DNA of 64,000 nt from Massilia aurea (GTDB taxonomy: Bacteria > Pseudomonadota > Gammaproteobacteria > Burkholderiales > Burkholderiaceae_D), in NCBI RefSeq assembly GCF_024753205.1, contig NZ_JANUGZ010000002.1, positions 372,001 through 436,000 of the forward strand, written 5' to 3'. A program made the position numbers and the translations under genes. Each line of letters begins with the position of its first letter. The first letter of the stretch is position 1. The notes below the pieces were generated by a model. That model was not told the origin of the DNA and searched no databases. It saw only the letters and a program-made list of their open reading frames with translations. Shown in pieces: positions 38,697 through 46,621 of this stretch.

Positions 38697-38772
38697 GGGT
38701 CGTTAGCTCAGCTGGTAGAGCAGCGGACTTTTAATCCGTTGGTCGCAGGTTCGAATCCCGCACGGCCTACCA
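38697..38772 (+). tRNA. tRNA-Lys (TTT), copy 1
   Basis: A 76-base tRNA with encoded CCA. GGGTCGT pairs with ACGGCCT, the D arm is GCTCAGCTGGTAGAGC and the anticodon loop CTTTTAA reads TTT. It is identical to the copy at 57620. Its 3' half is repeated at 41060, so it is an integration target. Confidence 0.97.
38727..38772 (+). repeat. Putative attL: 3' end of tRNA-Lys
   Basis: The last 46 bases of the tRNA recur at 41060-41105 with one mismatch, and similarity continues into the downstream terminator. This is the layout left by tyrosine-integrase elements that target tRNA 3' ends. Confidence 0.8.
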
Positions 38773-38786
38773 AGATATCGCAGAGA

Positions 38787-38817
38787 AGCCCACGAATTTA
38801 CGTTCGTGGGCTTTTTT
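38787..38817 (+). terminator. Terminator after tRNA-Lys copy 1
   Basis: AGCCCACGAA, a six-base loop and TTCGTGGGCT, followed by T5. A diverged copy lies at 41118-41147 after the tRNA fragment. Confidence 0.85.
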
Positions 38818-39005
38818 GTTTCTGGTCGCTCTCTGGTCGCAGAGAAATCAGTCCTTCGCCCGTCCCTCCCAAACGGTAAGCTGCCCCGCCACCACGATCA
38901 AGCCTGATCCCAGCGAAATGAGGCGCCTTAGCTTGCGTAGAGATCCTCATGCAATTTACTATTCCTCAGCGCCATAAGCACCACTAGGAACGCATCCAAG
39001 AAGTC

Positions 39006-39485
39006 TTGCACGAACGTGAGGAGCCCCTGACATGGCTGCACAGGGAGGTAGGCGTTAATCACATTGGCACATTCGATAGCGCGGAAACGATGCGAAAGCC
39101 TTGGGCTTATCTAGAAGAATTCGGCTGGAAACGGGTCTCGGCGAGATCGTTCGCAAAGACTCGCATCCTACTTCATAGTGGAAGCTCAGACGGAAAGACC
39201 TATTGGAGCACCCACAGCAAAGGCCATCGCAAGCGCATGCACCACGTGAACCGCAGTTCGATGCCCCACTTCCGCTACAACGACTCGTCAGACGAAAACA
39301 CTGGCGGACCAGGTGAGTCTCTCTCACACCGGCTATTCAAAGAAGCCATTGCTGCTACCGCGCAAACACGCCTAAGCCTGGGTAAATTCGGTAACCATCG
39401 AATCTTCGTTACCGTTAGCGAAATCGAAACGGCAATCAAGCATTCAGAAACAAACCTACTACAGCGACATAATCCTGTGGTTTGA
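39006..39485 (+). CDS. CoiA-like nuclease-domain protein, 5' part of a frameshifted gene
   Basis: A 159-codon frame that carries the N-terminal half of what looks like one longer protein. It has the aromatic/basic lead FGWKRVSARSFAKTR, then HFRYND and GESLSHRLFKEAI, a pattern like the helicase-adjacent His/Lys block of competence CoiA-like PD-(D/E)XK proteins. The natural start may be ATG 39090 rather than the TTG. The frame runs into a stop at 39485 while frame +1, open from 39376, continues the fold. This suggests a one-base insertion (or two-base deletion) around 39440-39450, unless it is a sequencing error. Confidence 0.5.
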   Translation: MHEREEPLTWLHREVGVNHIGTFDSAETMRKPWAYLEEFGWKRVSARSFAKTRILLHSGSSDGKTYWSTHSKGHRKRMHHVNRSSMPHFRYNDSSDENTGGPGESLSHRLFKEAIAATAQTRLSLGKFGNHRIFVTVSEIETAIKHSETNLLQRHNPVV

Positions 39486-39486
39486 G

Positions 39487-40119
39487 TTGAATACAGATCT
39501 CGCGTTCAAATGGGGCGGCAACGTTCACGTCGAGGTGTTCAATACGCATTTGGTCGGTCCCAGAAAGCATGAGCACGTTAGAGACCTGCGAATAGCCATG
39601 ATCGAGATCCCGATCCATGAGAAGCTAGCCTATGAGTACACGGAAGAGGAAACGACCGATGAACGCGAAACCGCCTATATCGAGCGGATCAAGACTTGGC
39701 TTGAAGGCGAAAAAGGGTTCCTTGCCGGCACAGTGCTCAGCGACCCATGCTCGCTCGGGTATCTGGAAAGAGAGCTGAAACAGAGAACATCCGAGCTTGC
39801 CCAGTCTGAACGGAAGCGCTTTGAGTTGGAAGCGAACGTCGCGACCCTGTCCGACGCACTACTTGAGAAAGACCAGGCTGTCAAAAAGTCAAATTTCCTT
39901 CTCGATGCCACAAAGGAGAGATTGAACGCTTTCGAAACACAGGCCAAGCAGTCTAAGGCAGAATCAGCACAGTTTAAGAAGCAGTTGGAAGAACTGATAC
40001 CCGAATTGAAAGATTATCGTGATAAGGACAACGCATGGATGGTTGATACGAGGTGGGTTATGGTGATGATTGCAGGAACCGTGCTCGCTGCCATACTTCT
40101 GAATGCGTGGCTTGGATAA
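39487..40119 (+). CDS. CoiA-like protein, 3' part: nuclease core, coiled coil and C-terminal membrane anchor
   Basis: The nominal start is a TTG, but the frame is open from 39376 and the residues before it (TYYSDIILWFELN) fit a PD-(D/E)XK strand with its acidic residue. The core continues FKWGGNVHVEVFNTHLVG and DLRIAMIEIPI, the D...ExE arrangement of CoiA-like folds. Then come about 90 residues of coiled coil (ELAQSERKRFELEANVA onwards) and a final hydrophobic helix (WVMVMIAGTVLAAILLNAWLG). The last part suggests attachment to the membrane. Family assignment is by pattern only. Confidence 0.5.
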   Translation: MNTDLAFKWGGNVHVEVFNTHLVGPRKHEHVRDLRIAMIEIPIHEKLAYEYTEEETTDERETAYIERIKTWLEGEKGFLAGTVLSDPCSLGYLERELKQRTSELAQSERKRFELEANVATLSDALLEKDQAVKKSNFLLDATKERLNAFETQAKQSKAESAQFKKQLEELIPELKDYRDKDNAWMVDTRWVMVMIAGTVLAAILLNAWLG

Positions 40120-40262
40120 CGCCGGAACTGGACTATGGTTTTTATTAATGAAGCCGACTCGTCCCGACTGGCAGGTGTGCAGGTATAAGTGGCTCGTCGC
40201 CACGATCTGCGTGAAGAAGCAAGGCCAGAGGCGCAGCCAGCGCGGCGCCTGCCATGCCACGC

Positions 40263-40763
40263 TTACGTGATCAGTAAGAATTCGGTGTCGCCGATGTTTT
40301 CGCTTAGTTCTTCGCGCCAGTAGTGAGGGACATTCACTGCACGCCATGACACTCCCTGCGGCGGGGCCCGGCGATTCGCGTGGAATCGCCCACGCATGGT
40401 GACGACAACGCTGCCCGGATGGGGCCACCCAGTATCCGAGATCGAGACAATCCAGTTGCCAGCCGCGAGCTCCTTGATCAGAGCGCTGCGCAGTCCGGCG
40501 GGCAGGCGCCATGCCAGGTTAAGCCAGCCGCGCTCATCCGTTGGTCCCCCTTGTTCCAGCAGGGCGATCATGGCTGAACGTTCCTTGACAAGGCGCGAGG
40601 GCTGCCAAGCGTCTGGCGGCGTACAGTCGAAAATCTGGGAATCGCCTACGCTTTTGTTTTTCCACATACGAGTTCCGCCACTGTCGATGTGTTCTCGGTC
40701 GAATTCTGCCCCGCAATCGGTCACGTTATCCATTTGCTTGATAGCGCAAAGATAGCATCTCAA
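40263..40763 (-). CDS. Hypothetical protein of the tRNA-Lys element
   Basis: A 166-codon frame beginning with TTG. The first 35 residues contain CYLC and DCG cysteine pairs that could form a zinc ribbon, followed by IALLEQGGPTDERGWLNLAW and LPAGLRSALIKELAAGNW, then a beta-rich end. ATG 40733 or 40667 are other starts. I do not recognise a family. Codon use is like a real gene and the frame lies wholly inside the integrative remnant. Confidence 0.5.
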   Translation of the reverse strand: MRCYLCAIKQMDNVTDCGAEFDREHIDSGGTRMWKNKSVGDSQIFDCTPPDAWQPSRLVKERSAMIALLEQGGPTDERGWLNLAWRLPAGLRSALIKELAAGNWIVSISDTGWPHPGSVVVTMRGRFHANRRAPPQGVSWRAVNVPHYWREELSENIGDTEFLLIT

Positions 40764-41059
40764 TCAGTTTTACTACTGACGACCTTACTTCATGGTGAAC
40801 CGGTGTGCAGGTGTGCAAATGTGGGCACTTTTCATCAAGCACAGTCTGACTCGCGCGCTGCGCAAAGAAAAATGCCGTCTGGTCGCTCTCTGGTCGGGAC
40901 CACGTCCAATAACGTCCGGGATTGTCCATCACCGTCAAGGTTTGGGCAATTCGCAGGAGACGTTGCCGATCAGCGATAGCTCTGACGGGTAAAGGACATA
41001 CCGGGCGGGACGATTTACGATCGCCCAACGAAGCCGGTACAATAGCGTCCGGTTCAGGC

Positions 41060-41105
41060 ACTTTTAATCCGTTGGTCGCAAGTTCGAATCCCGCACGGCC
41101 TACCA
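41060..41105 (+). repeat. Putative attR: tRNA-Lys 3' fragment
   Basis: ACTTTTAATCCGTTGGTCGC and the rest of the tRNA 3' end to CCA, with one change from the intact gene. The 5' half of a tRNA is absent, so this is not a functional tRNA. Confidence 0.85.
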
Positions 41106-41117
41106 AGAATTATCGAA

Positions 41118-41147
41118 AGCCCACGAATTTCGGTTCGTGGGCTTTTT
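41118..41147 (+). terminator. Terminator copy after the tRNA-Lys fragment
   Basis: AGCCCACGAA / TTCGTGGGCT with a six-base loop and T5, a diverged duplicate of the terminator at 38787. Confidence 0.75.
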
Positions 41148-41887
41148 GCGTTTTGGTCACGCTTTGGTTGCTTTGGATAACGTCTGGCCTCGCCAAGTTC
41201 CAAGTAACCTGGATGCCCTTCGGGTAAGCCGATCCGCATGAGCCTCTGTTAGTACTGTTTCGCAGCTCCTGTCGCGTCTTCTTACTGCAGGCATCGGCGT
41301 AAATTCCCTAAATAAACACTGTGCAAAAATCCGATGCCCGTAGGCCATGGGGGTTTGCCTATGCGTGACCCAAATTGGGCAATCCATCGTCAGGTCAGAA
41401 CATCTCTGTATCTAAATCATTGTCAAAATTACGGCTACCGTGGCCTATATAAAAAAACCTGACGTCAATGGGATAAGAACACCTTTCCGAGCCACTCAGC
41501 CGAAGATAATAATTAATTAATACGACGGATAAGCATGCGCAGGTTTTAACAATCATGCAATTTTCTATGCAAAATGGCTCATGCAGGATTATGCCAGGCG
41601 AACTTTAACGCCTCTCCTACCTGGGAAAATTAGAAATATATCCATGTAGACTTTTATATTTCCATAAAAAAATCACAAAATATCACTTGATCAAAATCTG
41701 GATTGGCTCACCCGCAGCGCTCATAGAATTCATTTATCAGAACTTAGTAAGCGATTTAGAAAAAGAAGATATCTGAAAGTTGCCAAACGTTAATCGATGC
41801 ATTTAATCGAGAAAATGACATTACTTTCTGTGATGATATTGAATATTATCGGTTAGAATCCGGCGGATTCCATTTTGCAAAAAAAAT
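41148..41887 (+). other. AT-rich gene-free stretch
   Basis: About 740 bases with no supportable gene. The first 200 bases are still GC-balanced; after about 41400 the sequence is AT-rich, with runs such as TATATAAAAAAACC and many stops in all frames. The promoter for the OmpA-like gene probably lies near its right end. Confidence 0.5.
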
Positions 41888-42919
41888 ATGCCAAAATATT
41901 CCGCAGCCATTGTTCTGATCGTCATGAGCCTTCCTTTGGTCGCCTGCAAACCCAAAGCATCCTCGCCAAACTCAGACGCCTCAGCTACCACAGTGACCTC
42001 ATCGCAAGGTTCGAATGGCACGACTGCCGCACCGGTTACCAGCGGCGCACCAGCATCCCAGGCACAATTCGATATCGAAAAAGTCCCAGTCAGCAGCGGT
42101 GTAATGCCACCCTTCCCGTATCTCGAATATCCTTCAGGTCTCAGTGAGGAGGGACGCTTTACCAACAAGGCGAATTTTGACTCGCTCCATGTAGTCGTTG
42201 GTAAGCAACTCAGGAAAGTGGAAGGTCGTGTCGAATCCCACAAGTTTTACCTCAGTGATGTCAACATGAGCGAAGCGGAAGCGCGACGAAACTACGAAAA
42301 CCTGATCGCACAGATGGGCGGTGTGAAGGTCAACAGTGCGACACCTTCCGAACTGGCTCCCGCCTTAAGCGCGGAGAATACGGCAAACGAGCAGAAAACC
42401 CGCTTCGCGGACCTGGGTATGACCTACGACGTTTATCTGGTACGGAAACCCGACCAGCTAGTGTGGATCGTGCTCATGTCGGGCAGAAGCGCTGTCAGCA
42501 CACTCGTCGTAGCCGAACAGCCATTCAAGCAGACGATCGCCTTTGTCACGGCCGATGCAATGCAAAGCCAACTGGCTTCGGCCGGCCACGTCGCCCTATA
42601 TATCAACTTCGATACGGACAAGGCCGCCATTCGCCCGGACGGCCGGCCGGCTGTAGACGAGATCGCCAAACTCCTGGAGAAGGACCCTTCCCTCAAGCTG
42701 ACCATCGAAGGCCATACGGATAATGTTGGCGATCCGGCCCACAACAAGGCGTTGTCACAGCAGCGAGCGGACGCCGTGATGGGATCACTGCTTGCCGGGG
42801 GCATTGCCAAGGACCGCCTCAGTGCCGTGGGTCTGGGCGATGCCAAGCCCGTGGCTGATAACCAGGACGATACGGGACGTGCCAAAAACCGACGCGTCGA
42901 ACTGGTCAAACGTACCTGA
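41888..42919 (+). CDS. OmpA-family lipoprotein
   Basis: A 343-residue predicted outer-membrane lipoprotein. The lipobox is LPLVAC (Cys 20). A Ser/Thr/Ala-rich linker (about 25-60) leads to an unrecognised middle domain (about 70-230), then a C-terminal OmpA peptidoglycan-binding domain with INFDTDKAAIRPDGRPAVDEI, TIEGHTDNVGD and GRAKNRRVEL. It lies upstream of VgrG and a small periplasmic protein. In type VI contexts such lipoproteins may anchor complexes to the wall, but nothing here proves that. Confidence 0.85.
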   Translation: MPKYSAAIVLIVMSLPLVACKPKASSPNSDASATTVTSSQGSNGTTAAPVTSGAPASQAQFDIEKVPVSSGVMPPFPYLEYPSGLSEEGRFTNKANFDSLHVVVGKQLRKVEGRVESHKFYLSDVNMSEAEARRNYENLIAQMGGVKVNSATPSELAPALSAENTANEQKTRFADLGMTYDVYLVRKPDQLVWIVLMSGRSAVSTLVVAEQPFKQTIAFVTADAMQSQLASAGHVALYINFDTDKAAIRPDGRPAVDEIAKLLEKDPSLKLTIEGHTDNVGDPAHNKALSQQRADAVMGSLLAGGIAKDRLSAVGLGDAKPVADNQDDTGRAKNRRVELVKRT

Positions 42920-42977
42920 TGCGCGGGCAGACAAACTGCCCCCATCCATTCCAGAAGCTCTTCATCAAAGGAACGAC

Positions 42978-43304
42978 ATGAAACACGGATTGAAACTCGC
43001 CGGCATGATCGCTGCCATCGCCCTGCATCTTCCCGCCCACGCAGATGAGAAGTTGGACATGCTGAAGAAAGTGAACATCGATGGATGCATGAGTGTTATC
43101 CAGATAGACAAAGATGCGCCCAAGGATCCCAAGCTGGCGAAGCCTTATTGCACTTGTGTCTATGAGACCCACTTCAACAACTTCACCAAGCCAGAACTTA
43201 ACAGCATGTTTCTGGGTACGCCGGCGCCCCCGAACATGGACAAGAATGTGCAGATCCGCCTTCAGGCAGCCATCAAGGAGTGCCGCAAGAAAATCGGCGC
43301 CTGA
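42978..43304 (+). CDS. Small exported four-cysteine protein
   Basis: A 108-residue protein with a Sec signal peptide ending at HLPAHAD. The mature part has Cys 37, 58, 60 and 102 (DGCMSV, YCTCVYETH, ECRKK), likely disulfides. AAAGGA lies 5-6 bases upstream of ATG 42978. It is 58 bases behind the OmpA-like gene and probably in the same unit. I do not recognise the family. Confidence 0.7.
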   Translation: MKHGLKLAGMIAAIALHLPAHADEKLDMLKKVNIDGCMSVIQIDKDAPKDPKLAKPYCTCVYETHFNNFTKPELNSMFLGTPAPPNMDKNVQIRLQAAIKECRKKIGA

Positions 43305-43690
43305 TCGTCGCAGTGTTCCGCCACACTGCGGGCCCGCAGCATCGACGCCTGGCAGGCCGATGTCGCACGGGATGACGTCATAGGATCACTACCGCGTCGC
43401 CGCCAAGCTGCCTGCCAAAATTTGTTGTTGCAATGAGGGCGTTACGAGAAATCGTGACGCCTTTTTTGTTTTGGCTCGTCCGATTTTCACAACGCTTCCA
43501 CCATGCCGTGGTAGGGCCTCAGGGCTCGGCATACCCACCTTGGCTACTACGCGGCGCAACGTCGCACGGCCTTGCGTCTCGTCAGAGAGTTCCTGCAACT
43601 CAATAACTACAGTCAGAAATTCGTCGTACGTTCAAGCGCGCTTAGGTCACCATGCGCGCATCCCGACGTCAACAATCCGCAGCTCAACCG
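43305..43690 (+). other. Gene-free interval before vgrG
   Basis: About 386 bases without a supported gene. It contains the terminator at 43438-43467 and then the vgrG promoter region. A 69-codon minus-strand frame overlaps the terminator and is not called. Confidence 0.5.
43438..43467 (+). terminator. Terminator of the OmpA / small cysteine protein unit
   Basis: GGCGTTACGA, GAAA loop, TCGTGACGCC with one T-G pair, then T6. Confidence 0.85.
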
Positions 43691-46612
43691 ATGAGCGAGA
43701 CGATGACTGACTTGCACGCCCTGCTGGACGCCCACCAGAACACCCGCCTGCTGCGCATGGCGTTCCCGGAGAACGACGGCCCACAAGCCACGCTGATGGT
43801 GAACCAATTCGTCGGCACGGAATACGTGTCGCGCGACTTCGCCTACACGGTGGAACTCCTGAGCGACGACGCCAGGATCGAACGCGAGGCGATCCACGGC
43901 AAGCTGCTGTGCATCTCACTCGTACAGGCTGACGGGAGCCTGCGTCCCTTCACCGGTTATGTGAGTTCGTTCAAACTGGTCAAGACGGACGGCGGCGTCG
44001 CGTTCTACGAAGCCGTCCTGCGGCCATGGCTGGCGTATACGCGCCTGCGCCGCAACAACCGCTTGTTCCATAGGCAAAGCGTGCGCCAGCAAACGGAACG
44101 GATCTTTGCCGGCTACGGCAGCCTGCCGGACTATGACTGGAAGGTCGCCGGTGAGCAGCCGCAGTTCACGATGGCCACGCAGTGGGACGAGACCGATCAC
44201 AACTACCTGTGCCGGCGCTGGGAAGCCGCCGGCTACAGCTATTGGTACGAGCATACGGGCGACGGTCACGTGCTGAAGGTCTGCGACGACACGCGCACCG
44301 CAGACCCGATCGACGGGCCGTCGCCCGGCATCCGCTTTCATGGCGCCGGTGGCGCAGTCGAAGAGGACGCGTTCAGCGACTGGAGTGCCTTGCGCCAGTG
44401 GGCGTCCGGCCAAGCGACGGTGAGCGGCTTCGACTTCAAGCATCCCTACCCGGTCCACGCCGGTACCGTCACCATTGCCCAGCAGGGCGATGTACCGAAA
44501 CTCGAGGTGCACAGCTACGAGGGGCATTACGGCTTCCTGCACCACCCGGGCGCCTCCCGGCTTTCACGGTTGCGCATGGAGGAAATCGAAGCCCGCGGCG
44601 AGCTGTACGAAGCACGCGGCAATAATCGGCGCGTCGCCGCCGGCAGGTGGTTCAAGCTGCTTGACCATTTCAGTGAAAGCGAAGACAGCGAATTCCTGAT
44701 TCTGGAAGTGCATCACGAAGCTAGCAACAACTATTTGCAAGGCAAGAATGTACTTGCCGAGTACAAGAATCGCGTGCTTTGCCAGAGCAAGACCGTGCCT
44801 TGGTTTCCGGGACGCGGCTTCAACAGCACGACGACCAGGCTGCTGGCCCTGCAGACCGCCATCGTGGTCGGCCCGGAAGGCCAAAGCAGCCTGAATGTCG
44901 ACCAGTACGGCCGTATCCAGGTCAGGTTTCACTGGGACCGGGACGAAACCAGCAGTTGCTGGGTACGGGTAGGCAGCAACTGGGCCGGCGGCGAAAAGGG
45001 CCTGGCCAGCCATCCGCGGGTCGGCTCGGAAGTCATCGTGCAATGGCTCGACGGCAATCCCGATCACCCGATCGTGACTGGCTCCGTCTACAACCAGAAC
45101 ACTATGCCGCCGTGGAAGCTGCCCGGACAGCGGGCGTTGACGGGGATCAGAAGCCGCGAGCTGACCACCAGCGGTGGCAACTCGCCTGGCGGGCGCAGCA
45201 ACCATGTGGTGCTGGACGACACAGAAGGACAGATCCAAGCGCAGATCAAAAGCGACCATCTGGCCAGCCAGCTCAGCCTGGGCCATATCAACCGCATCGA
45301 CGATAACGCCGGCCGCAAGGGCCCACGTGGCCAGGGATTCGAGCTGCGCACCGATGGCCATGGCGCGCTGCGCGCACAGCAAGGCCTCTTGATCAGCACC
45401 GAAGCCCGGCCCAACGCCCGCGCCCATATCACCGACATGGCCGAGACGCTGGCACATATGGCGCAGGGCCAGGCATTGCACGACAGCCTGTCGCAGGTCG
45501 CGCAGCAGGCGCAGGCGCATCAGCCGGGCGACCAGGACCAGGTCGCCGCCGCTCTGAAATTGCAGGTCGACGCCGTCAAGGGCCAGGGCGGCCAGCCTGC
45601 ACAAGGTGAATTCCCGGAATTTCAGGCGCCTCACCTGGTTTTGGCAAGCCCCGCCGGCATCGAAACCAGTACGCAGGGTTCCACGCATCTGATGAGCATG
45701 GAGCACACCGCGCTGACCAGTGGCGGCCATGCCAGCCTGAGCGCAGGCAAAAGCCTTCTCGTCAGCGTCAAGGAAGCGGTGCGCATGTTCGCCTACAAGG
45801 CCGGCATGAAACTGGTGGCGGCGGGCGCCGACATCGACATCACTGCCCTGAAGGACAGCGTCAACATCCTGGCCAAGCTCAACATCACCCATACCGCCAA
45901 CCGGATCACAATCACGGCGAAAGAAGAAGTGGTGATCAACGGCGGAACCAGCTTCAGCCGCTGGAACGCGTCCGGCATCGTCCATGGCACAAGCGGCGTC
46001 TGGCGCCAGCATGCGGCGCAGCACAACCTCGATCCTGGCAAGAGCGAAGGCACGCCGGCGTTGCCGCAGACAGTGAAGCTGCCGCTGGGGCAGCTCGACC
46101 TGCTTCACCGGTATGTGAACCAGGAAGGCAGCAAGAAGCAAGGCGTCGGGCAAGGCGAATACACCGTCGTCGACGCCGAAGGTGGCGTCCACCAGGGGAC
46201 GCTCGATAGCGAGGGCATTGCCAGCGTGGCCGGTCTGCCGATGGGAATGGCCACCGTCAGCTATGGGAGGGACCCGCGCGACCCGTGGGACGAAGGCAGC
46301 TACTTCGGTGAAGGAACCGAATGGCCGGTCGCGGCGCAGTCCGAGGCGGGCGCCGACACGGCGACGGGTAGTCCAGAGGACACAGCCGACAAATCAGGCG
46401 CGGTCGCGCAGCTAGCAAAGCAAGGGGCGAGCGCGGTGCAGTCGTTGAAACAGGGCGGCGCGCAAGCGTTGCTGGCGCAGGCCGGCCAGGCAGCCGTGGC
46501 CCATGTTGCGGGCAAGCTCCCGGGCGGCGTGGCGGCCATCGGGTTGCCCGGATCACTGCCGCGCATTGGCGCCGACGTCGTGACCGCGGCCCTGAAAAAG
46601 TCCTTTCAATAG
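43691..46612 (+). CDS. vgrG: Type VI secretion VgrG spike protein with DUF2345 and C-terminal extension
   Basis: A 973-residue VgrG. Residues about 20-390 are the gp27-like base (FAYTVELLSDDA, GYVSSFKLVKTDGG). The gp5 OB-fold and needle start at RIQVRFHWDRDETSSCWVRV and VIVQWLDGNPDHPIVTGSVY. A DUF2345 region follows (about 640-800), then a tail with GEYTVVDAEGGVHQGTLDSE and an Ala-rich hydrophobic end, beyond the usual VgrG. The tail probably recruits a cargo. The start ATG 43691 is likely; ATG 43703 and 43652 are alternatives. The RHS gene begins 9 bases downstream, so it is the probable cargo. Confidence 0.93.
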   Translation: MSETMTDLHALLDAHQNTRLLRMAFPENDGPQATLMVNQFVGTEYVSRDFAYTVELLSDDARIEREAIHGKLLCISLVQADGSLRPFTGYVSSFKLVKTDGGVAFYEAVLRPWLAYTRLRRNNRLFHRQSVRQQTERIFAGYGSLPDYDWKVAGEQPQFTMATQWDETDHNYLCRRWEAAGYSYWYEHTGDGHVLKVCDDTRTADPIDGPSPGIRFHGAGGAVEEDAFSDWSALRQWASGQATVSGFDFKHPYPVHAGTVTIAQQGDVPKLEVHSYEGHYGFLHHPGASRLSRLRMEEIEARGELYEARGNNRRVAAGRWFKLLDHFSESEDSEFLILEVHHEASNNYLQGKNVLAEYKNRVLCQSKTVPWFPGRGFNSTTTRLLALQTAIVVGPEGQSSLNVDQYGRIQVRFHWDRDETSSCWVRVGSNWAGGEKGLASHPRVGSEVIVQWLDGNPDHPIVTGSVYNQNTMPPWKLPGQRALTGIRSRELTTSGGNSPGGRSNHVVLDDTEGQIQAQIKSDHLASQLSLGHINRIDDNAGRKGPRGQGFELRTDGHGALRAQQGLLISTEARPNARAHITDMAETLAHMAQGQALHDSLSQVAQQAQAHQPGDQDQVAAALKLQVDAVKGQGGQPAQGEFPEFQAPHLVLASPAGIETSTQGSTHLMSMEHTALTSGGHASLSAGKSLLVSVKEAVRMFAYKAGMKLVAAGADIDITALKDSVNILAKLNITHTANRITITAKEEVVINGGTSFSRWNASGIVHGTSGVWRQHAAQHNLDPGKSEGTPALPQTVKLPLGQLDLLHRYVNQEGSKKQGVGQGEYTVVDAEGGVHQGTLDSEGIASVAGLPMGMATVSYGRDPRDPWDEGSYFGEGTEWPVAAQSEAGADTATGSPEDTADKSGAVAQLAKQGASAVQSLKQGGAQALLAQAGQAAVAHVAGKLPGGVAAIGLPGSLPRIGADVVTAALKKSFQ

Positions 46613-46621
46613 AGGGCCACC

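Larger units (their letters stand above)
38727..41105 (+). mobile_element. Integrative element remnant in tRNA-Lys (about 2.4 kb, no integrase)
   Basis: Bounded by the tRNA-Lys 3' end and its 46-base copy. Inside are a frameshifted CoiA-like gene, one unknown minus-strand gene and a 19-base direct repeat (TCTGGTCGCTCTCTGGTCG) near each end at 38821 and 40878, which could be integrase arm sites. I see no integrase, excisionase or replication gene, so it is probably a deleted remnant or a satellite needing help. Confidence 0.6.

Noticed and set aside
41060..41105. A third tRNA-Lys gene
   Set aside because: Only the 3' 46 bases are present. The acceptor 5' strand and D arm are missing.
40726..41239. 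Minus-strand frames with GRAGFELATNGL and RPCGIRTCDQRIKSA
   Set aside because: These peptides are antisense translations of the tRNA-Lys 3' fragment at 41060-41105, a well-known artefact, and have no family features.
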